NCBI GenBank assembly: GCA_019120115.1
Contig: DWVS01000117.1
Coordinates: 1-13,173, forward strand
Length of the DNA stretch: 13,173 nucleotides
Origin: Eisenbergiella intestinigallinarum
Lineage (GTDB): Bacteria; Bacillota; Clostridia; Lachnospirales; Lachnospiraceae
Direction: 5' to 3'
The notes below the pieces were generated by a model. It made no database searches. It was not told the origin of the DNA and worked only from the letters and a program-made list of their open reading frames with translations. A program made the position numbers and the translations under genes. Every line of letters begins with the position of its first letter. The stretch's first letter is position 1. Positions 7,617-13,173 of the stretch are shown here, one piece after another.

Positions 7617-8306
7617 ATGGAAATTTTACGGGTGGAAAAGCTGTGCAAGGTATACGGGACCGGAGAGGCCCGGGTGGACGCGCTTAAGGAAGTATCCTTC
7701 TCTCTGGAAAAGGGGGAATTCGCCGCGGTGATCGGAGAATCCGGTTCGGGAAAGAGCACGCTCCTAAACTGCATCGGCGGGCTGGATGAGCCAACTTCGG
7801 GAAAGGTCTGGCTGGACGGGGAGAATCTGTTTTCCCTGTCGGAGAAAAAACGGACGATTTTCCGAAGGCAGAACATCGGATTCATTTTTCAGTCCTTTCA
7901 TCTCATCCAGGAGCTGGATGTGGAGCAGAATATTGTGTTCCCGCTGCTTCTGGACCACAGGAAGCCGGAACCGGGACAGGTGGAGGAAATGCTGCAGGTG
8001 CTGGGGCTTACGGACAGGCGCAGGCATCTGCCCGGCCAGCTTTCCGGCGGCCAGCAGCAGCGGGTTGCCATCGGAAGGGCGCTGATCACGCGGCCCATGC
8101 TGGTGCTGGCGGACGAGCCGACGGGGAATCTGGACTCCAGAAACAGCCGGGATGTGATGGACCTTCTTCTGAAGGCGTCCAGACACTATCAGCAGACCGT
8201 TCTGATGATCACCCACAACAGGAATCTTTCGTCCTGTGCGGACCGGGTGCTCCAGGTGACGGACGGCGTTCTGAAGGAACTGGGAGGGCGGCAGCATGAG
8301 ATTTAA
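7617..8306 (+). CDS. ABC transporter ATP-binding protein, LolD/MacB/BceA type
   Basis: The product has 229 residues, usual for the family. ATG 7617 is chosen over the in-frame ATG 7596 because AAGGAAGGA lies at 7601-7609, about 7 nt upstream, while 7596 has no RBS. Motifs: Walker A GESGSGKST (40-48), Q-loop in FIFQSFHLI (about 90), signature LSGGQ (142-146) followed by QQRVAIGRAL, Walker B with catalytic E167 in LADEPTGNLDS, and H-loop H200 in MITHN. All are intact, so it should hydrolyse ATP. The length and the QQQRVAIGRAL and TGNLDS runs are characteristic of the type that pairs with FtsX-like permeases. Such pairs drive mechanotransmission or efflux of peptides, lipoproteins or antibiotics rather than import. 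It follows the kinase by 128 bp and overlaps the permease start by 11 bp, so the two are translationally coupled. Confidence 0.95.
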   Translation: MEILRVEKLCKVYGTGEARVDALKEVSFSLEKGEFAAVIGESGSGKSTLLNCIGGLDEPTSGKVWLDGENLFSLSEKKRTIFRRQNIGFIFQSFHLIQELDVEQNIVFPLLLDHRKPEPGQVEEMLQVLGLTDRRRHLPGQLSGGQQQRVAIGRALITRPMLVLADEPTGNLDSRNSRDVMDLLLKASRHYQQTVLMITHNRNLSSCADRVLQVTDGVLKELGGRQHEI

Positions 8307-10851
8307 GAAGGGAAAAAAGAACGGAAAGCAGGCTGCAGAAGCCCACGCGGTCAGCGTTCCCATGAAAAGCTGGCTGGATCTGATTCCCCTTTCCGAGCGG
8401 GTCCACAGGAAGCAGAGCAGGATGACCAGAATCTGCATCGTGCTGGCGGTTGCTCTGGTCATGACCATTTTCGGCATGGCGGACATGGAAATCCGAAACC
8501 AGATCCGGCAGGCCAGGATGAGCGACGGAGGCTGGCATGCCTCGTTCCGGGAAATTACCCCGGAGCAGGCCGCCCTCATCGCTGCAAGGCCACAGGTGAC
8601 GGCGGCAAGCTGGTACGGCATCTATAATTACGGCCTGGATGAGCACTGGTGCATAGACGAGGTGGAAACGTCGGTGATCGGGACGGAGGAGACGCTGATT
8701 GAAATGTTTCCCACCGCTGAAATTCTGGAGGGGACTTTCCCTGAGAAGGAGAATGAAGCGGTTTTTTCGGAAAACACCAGGCAGCGGCTTGGGCTTTCCA
8801 TCGGGGATCAGGTAACGCTCGACACCCCATGGGGAGAGCGGGTGAGCCTGACGGTGAGCGGCTTCTGCGGGCAGTTTTCCCAGCTGAACAGGCAGGATGC
8901 CTTCGGCGTCTTTCTGAATATGGACTCCTTCCGCAGACTGGCCGAGGCGGCGGGAGACGGGGAGGAAGCATACTGGAACAGCGTTTATATGGTGGCCTTC
9001 AGCCCTTTTTGCAACATCCAGAAAAACCTGGACGAGATCAGACAACAGCTTTCCCTGCGGGAGGAACAGGTGTCGGAAAACATCAAGATGCTCGGCCTGA
9101 TTGGACAGAGCAGTGATTCCTATATGATCCGGCTGATGCAGACGGGGATTGTGCTGGCCATTCTGGTGATGATTTTCGGCGTGCTGATGATTACGGGGAG
9201 CCTGAACAGCAATATCGCACAGAGAACGGAATTTTTCGGGATGCTGCGCTGCCTTGGGGCGACCCGGCCTCAGATTTCCCGTTTTGTGAGAAGAGAGGCG
9301 CTTCGGTGGTGCCGGACGGCGGTCCCTGCCGGGCTTCTGACCGGCATGGCGGTGGTCTGGGCGCTGTGCGCCGTTTTAAAGCTGATGAGCAGCCTGTTTG
9401 CGGAAATGCCGGTTTTTTCCATCAGCTGGATCGGCATTGCGGCAGGTGCTGTGGTGGGCGTCCTCACCGTGCTTCTGGCATCCCGCACGCCGGCGAAAAA
9501 GGCCGCCGCCGTCTCTCCCCTGACCGCCGTATCCGGAAACGCGGGAACCCTTTTTCCGGCAGACGCGCCGGTTCAGAGGAAGGCTGCGGATACCAGGCAT
9601 TGCAGCGTGGAAATCGCGCTGGGGATCCATCATGCCCTGGGGAGCGGGAAAGGTTTCCCGAAAAATTTTCTTTTGCTGGCAGGCTCCTATGCGCTGAGCG
9701 TCATTCTGTTTCTCTCCTTCAGCGTGCTGCCGGATATGGGAAAGCATGCGGTCAATCCGCTGGATCCGGCCGCTCCGGATCTTTCCATCATAAGCGCGGA
9801 AAATACCTGTTCCCTGTCCCGGCAGCTGGCTGACCGCCTTGCCGAAGAAGAGGCGGTAAAGCGGGTTTATGGAAGAAGCTTTGCCTATGACGTTCCCGCT
9901 TCCTGGGAAGGGACGCAGGGCAGCGTCTGCCTGTTTTCTTATGAGGAGAACCAGCTTCAGTGGGCGCAGGATGATCTGCTTGTGCCGTCGAAGAAAGCAG
10001 GGGAATCCGTGAAGGCTGCGCGTTTCACGAAGGCTTCGCACTTCATGAAAGCTGCGCACTTCACGAAAGCTTCGCAGGTAATGGACGCGGTACGGCAGGG
10101 GGAGGGCGTGCTTGTGGTTTATGGCTATGAGGGAGAATTTGATCTTGCGGAGGGGGATGTGATCTCTCTGCAGCTTTCCGGAGAAACAAGGGAGGTGACC
10201 GTCCTGGGCGTGCTGTCAGATACCCCCTATACCACGGAAGGCGAAACCCAGGTGATCTGCTCGGAGGAGCTGTTTTCGGAGCTGACCGGAATGGAGGAAT
10301 ATACCGTTATCGACATGCAGCTGAAAAGAAATGCTTCGGATGAAGACGTACAGCGCATCCGCGCAATCGTGGAGGAGACGGAAGGGGCCGGTGCAGTCGC
10401 TTTTTCCGACCGGAGGCTGAGCAACAGCGAGGCGGTCGGCGCCTGGTATTCCCTGATGCTGATCGTATACGGCTTCCTTGCCGTGATCGCCCTGATCAGC
10501 CTGGTTCACATCATCAACAGCACGGACATGGGCGTGTCCGCCCGCCTCCGGGAATACGGCAGAATGCGTGCCGTGGGAATGACAGTGGACCAGCTTGTGA
10601 AAATGGTGGCGGCCGAGACGCTGACCTGTTCCCTTACGGGCGTCCTCGCCGGCTGTGCGGCGGGGCTTCCCCTGAACTGGCTGCTCTATGAGAGTCTGGT
10701 GACCGCACAATGGGGAGCCGCCTGGTATTTCCCCGTCATTCCGCTTCTGGTCATCCTGGCCGTCACCGCCCTGTCCGTCCTGCTCGCCATATACGGCCCG
10801 GCACGGCGCATCCGCACCCTGTCCGTGACGGAGACCATCGGGGCGCAGTAA
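8296..10851 (+). CDS. Large ABC permease with two FtsX-like halves
   Basis: The product has 851 residues. ATG 8296 sits inside the ATPase reading frame, with GGGAGGG about 7 nt upstream. Predicted layout: a basic cytosolic N-terminus, TM1 about 46-63, a first MacB-type ectodomain (about 64-280), TM2-4 (about 282-304, 342-362, 378-396), a cytosolic loop, TM5 about 458-478, a second ectodomain (about 479-716), and TM6-8 (about 717-737, 775-795, 812-832). Each half has the FtsX coupling motif: QRTEFFGMLRCLGATRPQI after TM2 and RLREYGRMRAVGMTVDQLV after TM6. The RTPAKKAAAVSPLTAV and ARRIRTLSVTETIG tails are also typical. This 4+4 arrangement differs from BceB, which has ten TMs and one large loop. 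With the ATPase it probably moves or removes an envelope-active compound; the substrate is unknown. An 18-bp tandem repeat lies in the second ectodomain. Confidence 0.92.
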   Translation: MRFKKGKKNGKQAAEAHAVSVPMKSWLDLIPLSERVHRKQSRMTRICIVLAVALVMTIFGMADMEIRNQIRQARMSDGGWHASFREITPEQAALIAARPQVTAASWYGIYNYGLDEHWCIDEVETSVIGTEETLIEMFPTAEILEGTFPEKENEAVFSENTRQRLGLSIGDQVTLDTPWGERVSLTVSGFCGQFSQLNRQDAFGVFLNMDSFRRLAEAAGDGEEAYWNSVYMVAFSPFCNIQKNLDEIRQQLSLREEQVSENIKMLGLIGQSSDSYMIRLMQTGIVLAILVMIFGVLMITGSLNSNIAQRTEFFGMLRCLGATRPQISRFVRREALRWCRTAVPAGLLTGMAVVWALCAVLKLMSSLFAEMPVFSISWIGIAAGAVVGVLTVLLASRTPAKKAAAVSPLTAVSGNAGTLFPADAPVQRKAADTRHCSVEIALGIHHALGSGKGFPKNFLLLAGSYALSVILFLSFSVLPDMGKHAVNPLDPAAPDLSIISAENTCSLSRQLADRLAEEEAVKRVYGRSFAYDVPASWEGTQGSVCLFSYEENQLQWAQDDLLVPSKKAGESVKAARFTKASHFMKAAHFTKASQVMDAVRQGEGVLVVYGYEGEFDLAEGDVISLQLSGETREVTVLGVLSDTPYTTEGETQVICSEELFSELTGMEEYTVIDMQLKRNASDEDVQRIRAIVEETEGAGAVAFSDRRLSNSEAVGAWYSLMLIVYGFLAVIALISLVHIINSTDMGVSARLREYGRMRAVGMTVDQLVKMVAAETLTCSLTGVLAGCAAGLPLNWLLYESLVTAQWGAAWYFPVIPLLVILAVTALSVLLAIYGPARRIRTLSVTETIGAQ
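10006..10077 (+). repeat. In-frame 18-bp tandem repeat, four units, in the permease ectodomain
   Basis: Four consecutive 18-bp units in codon phase encode SVKAAR, FTKASH, FMKAAH and FTKASQ (residues 571-594); the following VMDAVR resembles a degenerate fifth. The last three units are nearly identical, for example TTCACGAAGGCTTCGCAC and TTCACGAAAGCTTCGCAG. The array keeps the frame and adds a Lys/His-bearing, helix-prone stretch outside the membrane. Repeat number could vary between strains by slippage. Confidence 0.8.
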
Positions 10852-10895
10852 AGGGAAGACAAAAACAGAAAACATCCGGACCATGCGAAAGACAG

Positions 10896-10937
10896 AACAT
10901 GCCCTGCCCCCGGAACAGACGGGATGCAGGGCATGTT
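10896..10937. terminator. Bidirectional terminator between the permease and GNAT genes
   Basis: A perfect 12-bp stem (10896-10907 with 10926-10937) has an 18-nt loop that can pair further through CCCG/CGGG. It lies between the permease stop (10851) and the GNAT stop (10960). The T-tracts are modest on both sides (TTTCCCG on plus, TTCTGTCTTT on minus), so efficiency is uncertain, but the placement between convergent genes fits. Confidence 0.65.
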
Positions 10938-10959
10938 TCCCGTCAGAAAGAAAGGCCTG

Positions 10960-11466
10960 TTATTTCAACGTTTTTCCGTAATATTCCACATCAATTACTG
11001 TCCCGTCCGGATAATGTTCCTGATCCGATTTTATCCACTCGGTAAAGCCATAGTGGGCATAGATCGCCCTATTTTTCTTTTCATCTGGTTCCACGCCAAG
11101 GGTTGCTCTGGTAAAACCCCTATGCCGCAGATCATTGATCATAAAGTGAAACAGCCTGGAAAAATATCCCTTTCCCTGAAAGCCGTCAATGGTTCGGAAC
11201 GCGGACAGGTAGACGGTATGGCTGTCAACCAGACCGGAGCTGTTCTGTACAATATCCGGGTGGAGCATCGCCGTTGCCTCACAGATAATGGTTCCTTCCA
11301 GGATCCCATAGTAAGGGATGATATAACCCTGCCTGTAATTTTCCATGTTCCGCTTCTTCCAGACGATCCAGTTTTCCCTGTCAGCTCCGCTGTGCGCAAT
11401 CTCATAGTCCCATTTGGTGTTCATTTCCTGAAGAGACGCGATCTTACAGATAAAAGGTTCAGCCAT
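10960..11466 (-). CDS. GNAT-family N-acetyltransferase
   Basis: The product has 168 residues, normal for a single-domain GNAT. The frame stays open upstream to 11721, but I chose ATG 11466 because the family fold starts there, AGGCGG lies about 8 nt upstream, and the extension reads through the promoter region in an uninformative Arg-rich stretch. The acetyl-CoA pocket (motif A) is at residues 87-112, with strand VYLSAFRTI and the pyrophosphate loop Q97-G-K-G100; the usual final Gly/Ala of that loop is Phe. The C-terminal part, GVEPDEKKNRAIYAHYGF (124-141), is the classic motif B with the Asn and Tyr that contact CoA. It should transfer an acetyl group to an amine; the substrate cannot be told from sequence. 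It is monocistronic and divergent from the deacylase gene. Confidence 0.88.
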   Translation of the reverse strand: MAEPFICKIASLQEMNTKWDYEIAHSGADRENWIVWKKRNMENYRQGYIIPYYGILEGTIICEATAMLHPDIVQNSSGLVDSHTVYLSAFRTIDGFQGKGYFSRLFHFMINDLRHRGFTRATLGVEPDEKKNRAIYAHYGFTEWIKSDQEHYPDGTVIDVEYYGKTLK

Positions 11467-11515
11467 TCTTTTTCCGCCTTTCAAAATCCGTTTTCCCGTT
11501 GTACCCGCTGGCCTG

Positions 11516-11544
11516 AGTGTAGCATATCTTCCACACGGAGGCAA
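11516..11544 (-). promoter_or_regulatory. Promoter of the GNAT gene
   Basis: On the minus strand TTGCCT (11544-11539) and TACACT (11521-11516) are separated by exactly 17 bp. Transcription would begin about 40-45 nt before ATG 11466. This also supports the shorter start for the acetyltransferase, because the longer frame would begin upstream of the promoter. Confidence 0.55.
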
Positions 11545-11608
11545 TCGCAGTTCCAAAACGGCTGTTCCGGAGCGGCCCTGCAACCATCTGGTGTAGCGGG
11601 AATTAAGC

Positions 11609-11637
11609 TTGCCGCTTTCTGTAGATCGGAGTATAAT
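11609..11637 (+). promoter_or_regulatory. Sigma-A-type promoter of the prolyl-tRNA deacylase gene
   Basis: TTGCCG (11609-11614), a 17-bp spacer and a consensus TATAAT (11632-11637) precede ATG 11721, giving a leader of about 77 nt. The leader contains a 6-bp hairpin, GTTTCT-CAGCGC-AGAAAC (11683-11700), just before the GGAGG ribosome binding site. No known riboswitch or T-box is recognised in so short a leader. Confidence 0.7.
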
Positions 11638-11720
11638 GCCTTTGAAATGCGGGCGGAGCGGCAAATCGAAAATTCGGCGCGCGTTTCTCAGCGCAGAAAC
11701 ACTTCGGAGCGGAGGAAACA

Positions 11721-12257
11721 ATGCATCTTACAAAAGGAAGGCCAAAAGAGCTTTCCGGCAGGACGGCCCGGGAAATCCGGGTCTACGACCTGCTGGATGA
11801 GCTGAATATTTCATATGAATATGTGGATCATGAACCCATGCGTTCCATGCAGGACTGCCTGGAGGTGGACAGCATCCTGAACGCGGCGATCTGCAAAAAC
11901 CTGTTTCTGTGCAATCATCAGAAAACAGCATACTATCTGCTGATGCTTCCGGGAGAGAAAAAATTCCGTTCCGGAGAGGTTTCCCGGCTGGCCGGAAGTT
12001 CCCGCCTGTCCTTCGCGCCGCCGGAGGATATGGAGCGCCTGCTGGATTTAAGCCCGGGCTCCGTCAGCGTGATGGGGCTGATGAACGATCACGAAGGACG
12101 GGTGCAGCTTCTGATGGATGAAGAGATTCTGACGCAGGAATATTTCGGCTGCCATCCCTGCGTCAACACCACCAGCCTCCGGCTGTCCGTCAGGGATCTG
12201 ACAGAAAAAATCCTGAAAAAGATCAGGCATGAACCGATGCTTCTTCATCTGTCCTGA
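11721..12257 (+). CDS. YbaK/ProX-type aminoacyl-tRNA deacylase (prolyl-tRNA editing)
   Basis: The product has 178 residues. ATG 11721 has GGAGG 5 nt upstream. It is a free-standing homologue of the editing (INS/YbaK) domain of bacterial prolyl-tRNA synthetase, which hydrolyses mischarged Ala- or Cys-tRNA(Pro) in the cytosol and protects translation fidelity. Features: an N-terminal helix (VYDLLDELNISYEYVDHEP) that lays out the fold; the conserved lysine K59 in AAICKNLFLCN, which positions the tRNA 3' end; the YYLLMLPGEKKF strand; and the GCHPCVNTTSLRLSVRDL motif (about 143-160), whose Gly-x-His-Pro and Asn-Thr line the active site. All key residues are visible. Clostridial relatives are called ProX or PrdX or annotated as prolyl-tRNA synthetase associated domain proteins. 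Which mischarged amino acid it clears (Ala versus Cys) cannot be decided here. No proline-reductase genes are nearby. Confidence 0.9.
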   Translation: MHLTKGRPKELSGRTAREIRVYDLLDELNISYEYVDHEPMRSMQDCLEVDSILNAAICKNLFLCNHQKTAYYLLMLPGEKKFRSGEVSRLAGSSRLSFAPPEDMERLLDLSPGSVSVMGLMNDHEGRVQLLMDEEILTQEYFGCHPCVNTTSLRLSVRDLTEKILKKIRHEPMLLHLS

Positions 12258-12280
12258 TTGCCGGGGGGCATCTGTCCTGA
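12246..12280 (+). repeat. 12-bp direct repeat across the deacylase stop codon
   Basis: CATCTGTCCTGA occurs at 12246-12257, where its last three bases are the deacylase stop, and again at 12269-12280. The 11 bp between include GGGGGG. No convincing terminator follows, only a weak imperfect CTGTC/GACAG pairing, so transcription could run on towards the HdeD gene. The rest of the 12258-12386 gap shows nothing clear beyond a weak promoter. Confidence 0.5.
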
Positions 12281-12322
12281 CATTTTTGCAGTTTTGTCCA
12301 GACAGGCGGAAAAGATTAACAG

Positions 12323-12351
12323 TGTCAAACGGGAAAAAAATCTGCTATCCT
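12323..12351 (+). promoter_or_regulatory. Possible promoter of the HdeD-family gene
   Basis: TATCCT at 12346-12351 lies 17 bp after TGTCAA (12323-12328), in an A-rich stretch. Both hexamers match the consensus poorly. It is listed because the gene otherwise has no visible promoter and is 129 bp from its upstream neighbour. Confidence 0.3.
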
Positions 12352-12386
12352 TATTTCTGTAAAAAGAGAAAAGGAGTTGACCGAAT

Positions 12387-12923
12387 ATGAGAACAGATAA
12401 AATAAAATGGACAGAACTGATTACAGGCATCCTGCTGATTATTCTGGGGATATACAGCCTGATCCGTCCGGTGGGAATGCTGACCGGAGTGACCGTCATC
12501 TACGGGCTGTTTGCGGTGATTACGGGTATCGCGGATATTGTTTTCTATGTCCGGATGGAGCGCAGGACGGGATTTGGTCCGGCGGTATCCCTGGTGACGG
12601 GTATTTTTAGCGTTCTCGCCGGTATCCTGATTCTGTGCAACATCGATGCGGGCCGGTGGGCCATTGCAATTTTGTTCCCGATCTGGTTCATTGCGCACTG
12701 CCTGTCAAGGCTGTCCCACCTTTCCCTGATCCGTCTGACGGTGGGAGACGCGTACTATTACTTTACGCTGGTCATCAATATTCTGGGACTGGTACTGGGA
12801 ATTCTGATGCTGTTTAATCCTTTTGCAGCCATGCTTTCCGTCAGCTGGATTATCGGAATTTATCTCATTCTGCTGGGAATGGACAGCCTGATGCTGGCGA
12901 TTGTGCTGTTTGGACTGCGGTGA
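12387..12923 (+). CDS. HdeD family (DUF308) integral membrane protein
   Basis: The product has 178 residues. AAGGAG at 12371-12376 precedes ATG 12387 by 10 nt. The protein is almost wholly hydrophobic, with six predicted TM helices (about 9-28, 31-54, 62-84, 88-107, 122-143, 148-175) arranged as three related pairs. The odd-numbered helices carry the DUF308 glycine pattern: ITGILLIILGIYSLIRP, VTGIFSVLAGILIL and NILGLVLGILMLFNP. E. coli HdeD belongs to this family and is linked to acid resistance at high cell density; the molecular activity is unknown. Homologues are widespread in Gram-positive anaerobes without the hdeAB chaperones, and none are seen here, so an acid-stress role should not be assumed. 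It appears to be transcribed alone or by read-through from the deacylase gene, and ends at the terminator at 12951-13005. Confidence 0.88.
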   Translation: MRTDKIKWTELITGILLIILGIYSLIRPVGMLTGVTVIYGLFAVITGIADIVFYVRMERRTGFGPAVSLVTGIFSVLAGILILCNIDAGRWAIAILFPIWFIAHCLSRLSHLSLIRLTVGDAYYYFTLVINILGLVLGILMLFNPFAAMLSVSWIIGIYLILLGMDSLMLAIVLFGLR

Positions 12924-12950
12924 AGCAGCGTATGTCGGTATTGATTATGT

Positions 12951-13005
12951 AAAAAAGGCTCCATATCAGAAAAACGTTCTGCTGTTGTTCTGATGTGGAG
13001 CTTTT
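12951..13005. terminator. Bidirectional factor-independent terminator
   Basis: A 14-bp stem with one G-U pair (12958-12971 with 12988-13001) has a 16-nt loop. On the plus strand TTTT follows, ending the HdeD gene. On the minus strand the stem is followed by six T residues, ending the ATPase gene whose stop codon (13006-13004) sits right at the stem foot. It is one of the strongest terminators in the window. Confidence 0.85.
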
Positions 13006-13173
13006 AAATGGGTTTCGGCTGTTGCGAGGATTGATTTATTTTTACATTTACCAATCCTTCGGGTACCTGTTCATGGGAAATAAGGATGGTAATCCGTTGG
13101 TTGCGTTCCCGTTGGAGGCATTCATAAATTGCGTTGGCGGCCTCCCTGTCAATATCGCTGCAAACTGCATCCA
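13004..13173 (-). CDS. C-terminal fragment of an ABC-type ATPase, truncated by the window edge
   Basis: Only 55 codons plus the stop are visible, reading D-A-V-C-S-D-I-D at the edge through to a TAA at 13006-13004. The fragment resembles the end of an ABC ATPase domain. (L/M/V)-D-A-V-C-S-D-I-D aligns with the Walker B/D-loop pattern L-D-E-A-T-S-A-L-D. After an amphipathic helix (REAANAIYECLQRERNQR) comes ITILISHE, which matches the strand leading into the H-loop histidine. The D-loop Asp and the His are kept, but the catalytic Glu after Walker B would be Ala, suggesting a degenerate or non-hydrolysing site. It runs towards the HdeD gene and shares its terminator. The identity of the full protein, such as an exporter half fused to membrane helices, cannot be judged from this fragment. 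Confidence 0.6.
   Translation of the reverse strand, partial: DAVCSDIDREAANAIYECLQRERNQRITILISHEQVPEGLVNVKINQSSQQPKPI

Noticed and set aside
7516..7731. Short plus-strand frame between kinase and ATPase
   Set aside because: It overlaps the first 38 codons of the ATPase in another frame, has an Arg/Lys-rich shadow composition and lacks a convincing RBS.
7764..8621. Minus-strand open frame across the ATPase and permease genes
   Set aside because: It is antisense to clear Walker A/B, signature and FtsX coding sequence, and its translation shows no family features.
11467..11721. N-terminal extension of the GNAT protein to 11721
   Set aside because: The extra 85 residues match nothing in the family, cross the predicted promoter, and a proper RBS and start exist at 11466.
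10924..11805. Plus-strand open frame of about 293 codons across the GNAT gene and into the deacylase gene
   Set aside because: It is antisense to the acetyltransferase motifs, crosses both divergent promoters and overlaps the deacylase start in another frame; no domain is visible.

Overview
The window looks like a chromosomal segment of a Gram-positive Clostridia bacterium, most likely a Lachnospiraceae-type gut anaerobe. This rests on the moderately GC-rich coding sequence, strong GGAGG-type ribosome binding sites, factor-independent terminators, a BceR-like operator, and protein families common in that group (DUF4132 giant protein, YbaK-type prolyl-tRNA deacylase, HdeD/DUF308 membrane protein). 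The taxonomic call is inference; no 16S gene or other marker is present.

Layout from left to right. (1) 1-4464, plus strand: the 3' part of a very large DUF4132 protein whose start lies outside the window. It ends at a bidirectional hairpin terminator. (2) 4526-5068, minus strand: a small protein with an N-terminal module resembling the RRXRR/PLMP domain of IscB-type proteins but with no nuclease. It has its own strong promoter and a decayed tandem copy of its RBS and start region upstream. (3) 5264-10851, plus strand: a four-gene signalling and transport cassette of OmpR-family response regulator, sensor kinase, LolD/MacB-type ATPase and an 851-residue permease with two FtsX-like halves. It is preceded by a perfect inverted repeat that fits the BceR consensus TNACA-N4-TGTAA. 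(4) 10960-11466, minus strand: a GNAT acetyltransferase. (5) 11721-12257, plus strand: a YbaK-type prolyl-tRNA deacylase, divergent from the GNAT gene, with two clear sigma-A-type promoters between them. (6) 12387-12923, plus strand: an HdeD-family membrane protein. (7) 13004-13173, minus strand: the C-terminal end of an ABC-type ATPase running off the window. Genes 6 and 7 converge on a shared terminator.

The functional centre is the cassette at 5264-10851. The kinase probably senses an envelope signal and phosphorylates the regulator. The regulator probably binds the inverted repeat and drives the operon, and the ATPase-permease pair then acts on an envelope or extracellular substrate, plausibly an antimicrobial peptide. 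The cassette is a mixture: the operator looks Bce-type, but the kinase has a sizeable extracellular segment and the permease has the 4+4 TM two-ectodomain layout rather than the BceB layout. The other genes are separate transcription units with no evident functional tie to it. The least explained items are the stand-alone RRXRR-like protein, the 18-bp in-frame tandem repeat in the permease ectodomain, and the missing Walker B glutamate in the ATPase at the right edge.
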